From assembly GCA_021777365.1 (NCBI GenBank), contig JAJYDP010000112.1:1-11132 (forward strand): DNA of 11,132 nt, read 5' to 3'. This document shows positions 6,440 to 11,132 of the stretch, in pieces; position 1 is the first letter of the stretch; every line of letters starts with the position of its first letter. Position numbers and translations under genes: made by a program. Under the pieces are notes generated by a model. That model had not been told where the DNA came from, made no database searches, and saw nothing but the letters and a program-made list of their open reading frames with translations. This DNA is from Chloroflexota bacterium. GTDB taxonomy: Bacteria; Chloroflexota; Limnocylindria; Limnocylindrales; CSP1-4.

Positions 6440-7498
6440 GTGCCAGCTTCCGCCCCCGGGACGCCCCCGCAGCCTCGCCGCGCGGCGACCGTCACGTTCG
6501 AGCACGTCCGCAAGCGGTACGCAAAGCACCCGGATGGCCAGGTTGCGGTCGACGACCTGAGCTTCTCGGTGCCCGCCGGGGCGACCTGCGTGCTGGTGGG
6601 ACCGTCCGGGTGCGGCAAGACCACGACCCTCAAGATGGTCAACCGGCTGATCCAGCCCACCGCCGGCCGGATCCTCATCGACGGGGAGGACATCGCGGCG
6701 CGGGACGCCACCCAGCTTCGCCGCGGGATCGGCTACGTGATCCAGCAGGTGGGGCTGTTCCCGCACCAGACGATCGCCGAGAACGTCTCGGTGGTGCCGC
6801 GCCTCCTCGGGTGGCCGGACGGACGGCGCCGCGAGCGGGCCGAGGAGCTGCTGGGGCTCGTGGGGCTGGATCCGGGTCGGTACATGCACCGCTACCCGTC
6901 GGAGATCTCGGGAGGAGAGCGGCAGCGCGTGGGGGTCGCACGGGCCCTGGCCGCCGATCCGCCGCTCCTGCTGATGGACGAACCGTTCGGGGCGGTCGAC
7001 CCGATCGTGCGGGCGCGCCTGCAGGACGAGCTGCTGCGGCTGCAGCGCGACCTCGGCAAGACGATCATGTTCGTCACCCACGACATCGACGAGGCCATCA
7101 AGATGGGCGACCTCGTCGCCGTCATGCGGCAGGGCGGCACCCTCGCGCAGTTCGCGCCGCCGGCCGAACTGCTGGCGCACCCGGCCTCCGAATTCGTCGC
7201 CCGGTTCGTGGGGGTGGATCGGGCGCTGAAGCGCCTGACGCTCCGCCGGGTCGAGGAGCTCCCCCTGCAGCCGGCGCCGGTGGATGCCGGCGCGGCGACA
7301 CGGCTCTCGCCGCTCCTGGAGCGAGGCACGACCCTCCGGGACGCGCTGTCGCTCCTGCTCGACGCTGCGGTCCGCTCCGGGATCGTGGTCGACGACGCGG
7401 GCCGGCCGGTGGGGCTCGTCACGGTCGACGCGATCACCGACCTGCTGCATGAGCAGGACGGCGAGCCGGGCCCGCCGTCCGCGGGCCGGGACGGCTGA
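6440..7498 (+). CDS. opuCA: Osmoprotectant (glycine betaine/carnitine/choline) ABC importer ATPase with CBS domain
   Basis: A 352-residue ATPase of the OpuCA/ProV/OsmV type that powers uptake of quaternary-amine osmoprotectants. Walker A GPSGCGKTT at 54-62, Q-loop GYVIQQVGLFPHQTIAENV (98-116, with the family-typical double Gln), signature ISGGERQRVGVARAL (156-170), Walker B LLLMDEPFGAVDP (D180, E181) and switch H214 in FVTHDIDEAIKMGD, a family hallmark. After residue about 265 comes an accessory region with one recognisable CBS motif at about 288-337 (TTLRDALSLLLDA, then GIVVDDAGRPVGLVTVDAITDLL). In OpuA/OpuC a CBS pair senses ionic strength or cyclic di-AMP; here the first CBS half is short or degenerate. 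GTG 6440 has a good ribosome site. It is followed after 7 nt by the permease. The gene symbol follows family resemblance, not proven orthology. Confidence 0.93.
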   Translation: MPASAPGTPPQPRRAATVTFEHVRKRYAKHPDGQVAVDDLSFSVPAGATCVLVGPSGCGKTTTLKMVNRLIQPTAGRILIDGEDIAARDATQLRRGIGYVIQQVGLFPHQTIAENVSVVPRLLGWPDGRRRERAEELLGLVGLDPGRYMHRYPSEISGGERQRVGVARALAADPPLLLMDEPFGAVDPIVRARLQDELLRLQRDLGKTIMFVTHDIDEAIKMGDLVAVMRQGGTLAQFAPPAELLAHPASEFVARFVGVDRALKRLTLRRVEELPLQPAPVDAGAATRLSPLLERGTTLRDALSLLLDAAVRSGIVVDDAGRPVGLVTVDAITDLLHEQDGEPGPPSAGRDG

Positions 7499-7500
7499 GG
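7497..7500 (+). promoter_or_regulatory. Shine-Dalgarno GAGG for the first importer permease
   Basis: GAGG overlaps the TGA of the ATPase gene and ends 5 nt before GTG 7506. It selects this start over longer in-frame readings that would run back into the ATPase gene. Confidence 0.5.
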
Positions 7501-7505
7501 TCACG

Positions 7506-8168
7506 GTGCCGAGCGAGCCGCTGGTGCGGTGGCCGTGGGTGGCCGCGCACCTCGACGAGATCGGGGCCGCGCTCGGGCAGCACGTGCTGCTGACCGCGAT
7601 CGCCGTGGCCGCCGGCCTGGCGATCTCGTTTGCGCTGGCCCTGACCGCGCACCGGTACCGCCGCGCGGAGGCCCCCATCACCTGGGCCGCGGGCGTGGTC
7701 TACACGATCCCCAGCCTGGCGCTGTTCGTACTCCTGATCCCCGTCACCGGCCTGTCCACGCTCACCTCGGAGATCGGCCTGGTCGGGTACACCCTGCTGA
7801 TCCTCATCCGCAACATCCTGGCCGGCCTCGACGGCGTCCCGGCGGAGGTGCTGGAGGCGGCCGACGGGATGGGCCTGACGCGCCTCCAGCGGCTGCTGCG
7901 GGTGGAGCTGCCCATCGCCCTCCCGGTGATCCTGGCCGGCGTCCGGATCGCCACCGTGACCACGATCGGGCTCGTCACGGTCACGGCGCTGATCGGGCAG
8001 GGTGGCCTGGGGCAGCTGATGCTCGCCGGGTTCATCAACCTCTTCCCCACCCAGATCTACGTCGGCGCGATCCTGTCCGTCGCCCTCGCCGTGCTCGCAG
8101 ACGCCGCACTGCTGCTCGCGCAGCGTGCGCTCACACCGTGGGCTCGCGCGCACGGCGGCGGGAGCTGA
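7506..8168 (+). CDS. opuCB: Osmoprotectant ABC importer permease (first)
   Basis: A 220-residue inner-membrane permease of the BPD_transp_1 (MetI-like) fold, with about five spans near residues 26-48, 58-81, 90-107, 135-164 and 186-206. The ATPase-docking EAA loop is clear: EVLEAADGMGLTRLQRLLRVELPIALPVILAG (114-145), with EAA, then G nine residues before the L-P turn. The pocket segment VVYTIPSLALFVLLIP and the GQGGLGQLM segment near 164-172 are typical of OpuCB/OpuBB/OsmW-type permeases. No fused binding domain is present. It begins 7 nt after the ATPase stop and is followed after 4 nt by the second permease. With it, the protein would form the membrane channel for quaternary ammonium solutes. 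Confidence 0.92.
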   Translation: MPSEPLVRWPWVAAHLDEIGAALGQHVLLTAIAVAAGLAISFALALTAHRYRRAEAPITWAAGVVYTIPSLALFVLLIPVTGLSTLTSEIGLVGYTLLILIRNILAGLDGVPAEVLEAADGMGLTRLQRLLRVELPIALPVILAGVRIATVTTIGLVTVTALIGQGGLGQLMLAGFINLFPTQIYVGAILSVALAVLADAALLLAQRALTPWARAHGGGS

Positions 8169-8172
8169 CCCG

Positions 8173-8895
8173 ATGCAGCTCCTGCTCCAGGTCCTTGCCT
8201 GGTTCACGGACCCGATGCACTGGCAGGGTGCCGACGGGATCCCGGTGCGCGTGCTCGAGCATGTCGAGGCCTCGGGACTCTCGGTGGTCGCGGCGGCGGC
8301 GGTCGCGCTGCCGGTCGGCCTGGCCGTGGGCCACACCGGCCGGAGCGCGTTCATCGTGAGCAGCGTGGCCAACCTGGGGCGTGCCCTCCCCTCGTTCGCG
8401 CTCCTCCTGATGCTGATCCCGATCGCCGTGGACCTGCGCCTGGACTTCAGCACGTGGCCCATCCTCGGCGCGATGGTGCTGCTCGCCATCCCGCCGATGA
8501 TCACCAACGCCTACGCCGGGATGCGCGCGGTCGACCCGGACCTGGTCGAGGCGGCCCGCGGGATGGGCATGAGCGGTGCCCAGGTGCTGGTGCGCGTGGA
8601 GCTGCCGCTCGCGCTGCCGGTGATCCTGACCGGCGCGCGTCTGGCGGCGGTGCAGGTCGTGGCCACGTACACGCTGGGCGCGGTGGCCGGAGGCGGAGGG
8701 CTGGGCCGCTACATATACGACGGGTTCGCGACCCAGGACACCGCGAAGATGGTGGCGGGGGCCACGCTGGTCGCGCTCCTCTCGATCGCCACCGATGCCG
8801 CGTTCGGGCTCCTCGCCCGGGCGACCGCGCCGCATGGTGCGGCCCGGGCGCACCGGCGCCGGGAGACGGTCCCGGCCGGCTCGCCCGCCGCCTGA
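8173..8895 (+). CDS. opuCD: Osmoprotectant ABC importer permease (second)
   Basis: A 240-residue permease paralogous to the one at 7506. EAA loop DLVEAARGMGMSGAQVLVRVELPLALPVILTG at 123-154; the upstream segment LGRALPSFALLLMLIPI and the later AGGGGLGRYIYDGF are hallmarks of OpuCD/YehW-type subunits. About five to six spans. ATG 8173 has GGGAG eight bases upstream (8160-8164), inside the end of the preceding gene. The C-terminal tail from about 222 is Arg/Ala-rich and cytosolic. Gene order here is ATPase, permease, permease, binding protein, whereas Bacillus opuC has the binding protein between the two permeases. A 118-bp gap separates it from the binding-protein gene. Which permease corresponds to CB and which to CD is inferred from motif detail and order. 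Confidence 0.9.
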   Translation: MQLLLQVLAWFTDPMHWQGADGIPVRVLEHVEASGLSVVAAAAVALPVGLAVGHTGRSAFIVSSVANLGRALPSFALLLMLIPIAVDLRLDFSTWPILGAMVLLAIPPMITNAYAGMRAVDPDLVEAARGMGMSGAQVLVRVELPLALPVILTGARLAAVQVVATYTLGAVAGGGGLGRYIYDGFATQDTAKMVAGATLVALLSIATDAAFGLLARATAPHGAARAHRRRETVPAGSPAA

Positions 8896-8921
8896 ACGGC
8901 GCTCGACACGGCGGCCAGCCT

Positions 8922-8967
8922 GGAACCCGGCGGCCCGCCCGGAAGCCGGGGGTAGAATCCGGGTTCC
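8922..8967. promoter_or_regulatory. Perfect 9-bp inverted repeat bracketing a hairpin and a -10 box
   Basis: GGAACCCGG (8922-8930) and CCGGGTTCC (8959-8967) are perfect inverted copies 28 bp apart. Inside them lie a small hairpin CCCGG-AAG-CCGGG (8938-8950) and, next to the right arm, the -10 box. The 118-bp gap between the second permease and the binding-protein gene holds this and a ribosome site. It could be an RNA stem that partly ends or stabilises the operon message, or an operator for the internal promoter. Confidence 0.5.
8953..8958 (+). promoter_or_regulatory. -10 box TAGAAT for the binding-protein gene
   Basis: GGGGGTAGAAT ends at 8958 and carries the same TAGAAT hexamer as the phosphatase promoter. 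The transcription start would fall near 8965, giving a leader of about 50 nt before GTG 9014. An internal promoter would let the binding protein be made in excess over the channel, as is usual for importers. No -35 match. Confidence 0.45.
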
Positions 8968-9000
8968 GTCGGGCAACCCAGCCAGACGGACCTGCATGAA

Positions 9001-9007
9001 AGGGGGG
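9001..9007 (+). promoter_or_regulatory. Shine-Dalgarno AGGGGGG that decides the binding-protein start
   Basis: AGGGGGG ends 6 nt before GTG 9014. An in-frame ATG at 8996 lies before this site, has no ribosome site of its own and would add MKGGYP to the signal peptide, so GTG 9014 is preferred. Confidence 0.6.
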
Positions 9008-9013
9008 TACCCA

Positions 9014-10069
9014 GTGCGGTTCCACCGCATGCTGGCCCTTGGGGCGTCTGCGCTGGTGCTTGCGAGCGCCTGCGGGACGGGAGGGGGCAGCACCCCGGCC
9101 ACCAGCGCGGCACCGGTCGCCCAGCCATCCAGCCAGACCAGCGCACCCGCCGCCTCGGCAGTCGTGTCGGCCCCGGCATCGCCGGCCGCATCCGCCGCGG
9201 CACCGTCCGCGGCGGCGGACTCGATCTCCAGCAGGCTCGTCCTCGGGGGCCCGCCCGAATGTCCGCAGCGGCCGTTCTGCCTGGTCGGGCTCCAGAAGGT
9301 GTATGGCCTGGCCTTCAAGTCGTTCCTGCCGCTCGATGCGGGCGGCCCGCTCACGGTCGCGGCGCTGCAGACCGGCAAGGTGCAGGTGGGGCTCCTGTTC
9401 ACCTCGGACCCCAGCATCCAGGTCGACGGGTTCGTCCTGCTCAACGACGACAAGCACCTCCAGGCGTCCGACAACATCGCCCCCGTCATCCGAACGGCGG
9501 TGCTCAAGGCGCACCCGGACATCGCGACGCTGCTCGACCAGATCTCGTCGAAGCTGACCCAGGCCCAGCTCACCTCGCTCAACAAGCAGGTGACCGTGGA
9601 CAAGACCGACCCCGCCGACGTGGCCCGGGCCTGGCTCCAGCAGCAGGGCTTCGTGCCGACCGGCGGCACCAGCAAGGGCACCGTCGTGGTGGGGTCCACC
9701 AACTTCTCCGAGCAGCTCGTCCTCGCCGAGCTCTACGCGCAGCAGCTCGAGGCGAACGGCTACACCGTGACTCGCAAGTTCAACCTGGGCAGCCGCGAGG
9801 TCGTCCAGCCGGCCATCCAGAGCGGGCAGATCGACCTCTACCCGGAGTACCTCGCAACGCTCACCGAGTACCTGGACAAGGGCACCGGCCTCGCGACCAC
9901 CGACCCGGCGAAGACGTCGAAGGTCCTGGCCGGCCTGCTCGCGCCGAAGGGTGAGTCCGTGCTGGCCTACGCCCCCGCCACCGACGAGAACGGGTTCGCC
10001 GTCACGAAGCAGACCGCGCAGCAGTACGGGCTGGTCAACATCAGCGACCTTGCGAAGCCCGCGCCGTAG
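9014..10069 (+). CDS. Osmoprotectant-binding lipoprotein with circularly permuted lobes
   Basis: A 351-residue substrate-binding lipoprotein of the OpuAC fold family (Pfam OpuAC), receptor for the importer encoded upstream. Residues 1-20 are a lipoprotein signal ending LASAC (C20 lipidated); 21-73 are an Ala/Ser/Pro/Thr linker. Residues 74-212, RLVLGGPPECPQRPF, then PLDAGGPLTVAALQTGKVQVGLLFTSDP, up to DPADVARAWLQQQGF, match what is normally the C-terminal half of OpuCC/YehZ proteins. Residues 222-351, GTVVVGSTNFSEQLVLAELYAQ, then LNLGSREV-like FNLGSREVV, IDLYPEYLATL, APATDENGFAVTKQTAQQYGL and ISDLAKPAP, match the normal N-terminal half. The two halves are therefore in swapped order, joined by GGTSKG. 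Both are full length and key motifs are intact, so a working permuted protein is more likely than a broken one. The usual gene name would be opuCC; I leave the symbol blank because of the permutation. Confidence 0.9.
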   Translation: MRFHRMLALGASALVLASACGTGGGSTPATSAAPVAQPSSQTSAPAASAVVSAPASPAASAAAPSAAADSISSRLVLGGPPECPQRPFCLVGLQKVYGLAFKSFLPLDAGGPLTVAALQTGKVQVGLLFTSDPSIQVDGFVLLNDDKHLQASDNIAPVIRTAVLKAHPDIATLLDQISSKLTQAQLTSLNKQVTVDKTDPADVARAWLQQQGFVPTGGTSKGTVVVGSTNFSEQLVLAELYAQQLEANGYTVTRKFNLGSREVVQPAIQSGQIDLYPEYLATLTEYLDKGTGLATTDPAKTSKVLAGLLAPKGESVLAYAPATDENGFAVTKQTAQQYGLVNISDLAKPAP

Positions 10070-10070
10070 C

Positions 10071-10502
10071 ATGACCTCGACCCCGTCGAACCCTGCGATC
10101 CCGGAGGGCGTGCGGCGGTTCCTGGCGGAGCCGGGCCACTTCGCGGTGGTCGCGACGCTGGACCCGGACGGCGCGGTCCACCAGGCCGTGGCCTGGTACC
10201 TGCTCGCCGGCGACGCGATCGTGCTGAACTCGCGCGTGGGGCGCCGCTGGCCCGACAACCTCCGGCGGGACCCGCGGGTGAGCGTGGCGGTCGCGGATGC
10301 GTACCGCTGGATCTCGCTCCGCGGCGAGGTCGAGGTGATCGACGACCAGGAGCGCGCGCAGGCCGACATCGGGGCGATGGCCCGTCGCTACCACGCCGAC
10401 GACCCGGCCGCCGCCGAAGAGCAGATCCGCGCGTTCCGGGAGCAGGTGCGCGTGTCATTCGTGCTGTCGCCGGCCCTCGTGGCGGCGCACCTGGAGGAGT
10501 GA
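10071..10502 (+). CDS. PPOX-class split-barrel protein, probable F420H2-dependent enzyme
   Basis: A 143-residue protein of the pyridoxamine-5'-phosphate-oxidase-like split beta-barrel fold, in the group often annotated as PPOX-class probable F420-dependent enzyme. Seen: GHFAVVATLDPDGAVHQAVAWYLL (22-45), the phosphate-binding strand-turn IVLNSRVGRRWPDNLRRDPRVSVAV (50-74) and YRWISLRGEVEVIDD (78-92), with the order and length normal for the group. Members bind F420 (some FMN) and reduce small organic molecules; the substrate is not predictable. The ATG lies one base after the TAG of the binding-protein gene, with only a weak GAAG upstream, so translation probably depends on reinitiation and the gene is co-transcribed with the importer. 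The next gene is an F420 reductant-type enzyme, which supports F420 over FMN as cofactor. Confidence 0.88.
   Translation: MTSTPSNPAIPEGVRRFLAEPGHFAVVATLDPDGAVHQAVAWYLLAGDAIVLNSRVGRRWPDNLRRDPRVSVAVADAYRWISLRGEVEVIDDQERAQADIGAMARRYHADDPAAAEEQIRAFREQVRVSFVLSPALVAAHLEE
10493..10499 (+). promoter_or_regulatory. Shine-Dalgarno GGAGGAG for the FGD-like gene
   Basis: GGAGGAG lies in the last codons of the PPOX gene and ends 9 nt before ATG 10509. It is the strongest ribosome site in the window and fixes the start of the last gene. Confidence 0.7.
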
Positions 10503-10508
10503 TCGGAG

Positions 10509-11132
10509 ATGGGTCAGCCACGCATCGGCTACGCGGCCATGCTCGAGCAGTTCGCGCCCCGGGACCTGGTCGACTGGTCCGTTGCCGCCGAGGCCGCGGG
10601 GTTTGACGGGATCATGGCCGCCGACCACGTGCAGCCGTGGATCCCGCGCCAGGGCAACGCGGCGTTCGTGTGGTCCTACATGACCGCGGCCGCCGAACAC
10701 ACGCGGGGCGACATCGGGCCTGGCGTGACCTGTCCGTCGTTCCGCATGCACCCGGCGATCGTGGCCCAGGCCGCGGCGACCATGGCGACCATGTACCCCG
10801 GTCGCTTCTGGCTGGGGATCGGGTCCGGCGAGGCGCTCAACGAGCACATCGTGGCGCCGTACTGGCCCGAGGTCGCGGAGCGGATCACGCGCATGTTCGA
10901 GGCGATCGAGATCATCCAGAAGCTGTTCACCGGCAAGGACGTCAAGCACCGCGGCGAGCACTTCCGCATGGAGACCATGCGCCTCTGGACCATGCCGGAG
11001 ACGCCGCCGCCGATCTACGTGGCGACCGCGGGGCCCGTCACCGCCGAGAAGACGGGGCGCCTGTGCGACGGCATCATCACCGTCGGGGCGGCGGACGAGA
11101 AGATCGACACGGTCTTCGCGCGCTTCGACAAG
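10509..11132 (+). CDS. F420-dependent glucose-6-phosphate-dehydrogenase-like oxidoreductase (3'-truncated by window)
   Basis: The frame stays open from ATG 10509 to the window edge (208 residues; the full protein should be about 320-340). It is a luciferase-like (bacterial luciferase/LLM) TIM-barrel enzyme closest in pattern to F420-dependent G6P dehydrogenase Fgd1 of Mycobacterium and its relatives. EQFAPRDLVDWSVAAEAAGFD matches the N-terminus. AADHVQPW gives D39, H40 and W44 at the same numbers as the Fgd1 active-site residues, and GIGSGEALNE places E108 at the position of Fgd1 E109. FRMHPAIVAQAAATMATMYPGRFWLG is the family's central strand-helix. Fgd oxidises glucose-6-phosphate to the lactone while reducing F420 to F420H2; related members use other alcohols or sugar phosphates. 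The phosphate-binding residues (Lys198, Lys259, Arg283 in Fgd1) lie near or beyond the edge, so the substrate stays open. Seven bases after the PPOX-like gene, probably one operon. Confidence 0.88.
   Translation, partial: MGQPRIGYAAMLEQFAPRDLVDWSVAAEAAGFDGIMAADHVQPWIPRQGNAAFVWSYMTAAAEHTRGDIGPGVTCPSFRMHPAIVAQAAATMATMYPGRFWLGIGSGEALNEHIVAPYWPEVAERITRMFEAIEIIQKLFTGKDVKHRGEHFRMETMRLWTMPETPPPIYVATAGPVTAEKTGRLCDGIITVGAADEKIDTVFARFDK

Noticed and set aside
5822..7681. A 619-codon open frame on the minus strand
   Set aside because: Only its last 167 codons (from ATG 6325) look like a real gene. The rest lies antisense to the importer ATPase and first permease, whose motifs are unmistakable, and has the Arg/Gln/His-rich composition of a GC-rich shadow frame.
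9014..10069. The binding protein as a broken pseudogene
   Set aside because: Both lobes are complete, the frame is intact through the joint, and signal, ribosome site and stop are all present. Permutation explains the odd order better than decay.
8501..10369. A 622-codon open frame on the minus strand opposite the second permease, binding protein and PPOX gene
   Set aside because: No recognisable domain, low-complexity Arg/Gly/Val runs, and complete overlap with three well-supported genes. Typical of high-GC DNA.

Overview
The window is a dense, very GC-rich stretch of bacterial chromosome. It holds eleven complete or partial protein genes on the plus strand or in convergent and divergent pairs, with short intergenic gaps, many GTG starts and stop/start overlaps. 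No rRNA, tRNA, insertion sequence, phage gene or CRISPR array is visible. Genes for coenzyme F420 enzymes, TANNNT -10 boxes placed 6-8 nt before start codons (leaderless transcripts) and the overall composition point to a high-GC Chloroflexota or Actinomycetota lineage. I lean towards an uncultured soil-type Chloroflexota, but this is inference.

Layout: (1) 1-1200, the 3' two thirds of a thiamine-diphosphate enzyme of the acetolactate-synthase-like family, entering from the left. (2) 1265-2104 on the minus strand, an inositol-monophosphatase-family phosphatase with a probable leaderless promoter. (3) 2116-2163, three tandem 16-bp repeats in the divergent intergenic region. (4) 2182-5802, a tightly overlapped four-gene ABC exporter cluster (ATPase, ABC-2 permease, ATPase, ABC-2 permease). 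(5) 5822-6325 on the minus strand, a small zinc-ribbon, single-membrane-span protein that ends convergently against the exporter with a GC hairpin between the two stops. (6) 6440-10069, an osmoprotectant (glycine betaine/choline/carnitine, OpuC/YehZ/QAT-type) importer: ATPase with CBS domain, two permeases, and a lipoprotein binding protein with its own promoter region. (7) 10071-11132, two F420-type redox genes: a split-barrel PPOX/F420H2-dependent enzyme and an F420-dependent glucose-6-phosphate-dehydrogenase-like protein running off the right edge.

How the genes work together: the importer would take up compatible solutes, with the binding protein as lipid-anchored receptor, two channel subunits and a CBS-regulated ATPase. 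The F420 pair fits a unit in which the FGD-like enzyme reduces F420 and the PPOX-like protein uses F420H2. It starts 1 nt after the importer's last gene and is probably co-transcribed with it. The four-gene ABC-2 cluster would form one heteromeric exporter, or two related ones, of unknown substrate.

The most notable observation is the osmoprotectant-binding protein at 9014-10069. Its sequence is circularly permuted relative to the usual OpuCC/YehZ order. After the lipoprotein signal and an Ala/Ser/Pro linker comes the block that is normally the C-terminal half (starting LVLGGPPECP). The block that is normally the N-terminal half (VVVGSTNFSEQL to ISDLAKPAP) follows and ends at the stop codon. 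Domain order like this is, to my recollection, seen in Bacillus subtilis OpuAC relative to ProX. Here it appears in a protein whose motifs belong to the OpuCC/YehZ clade.
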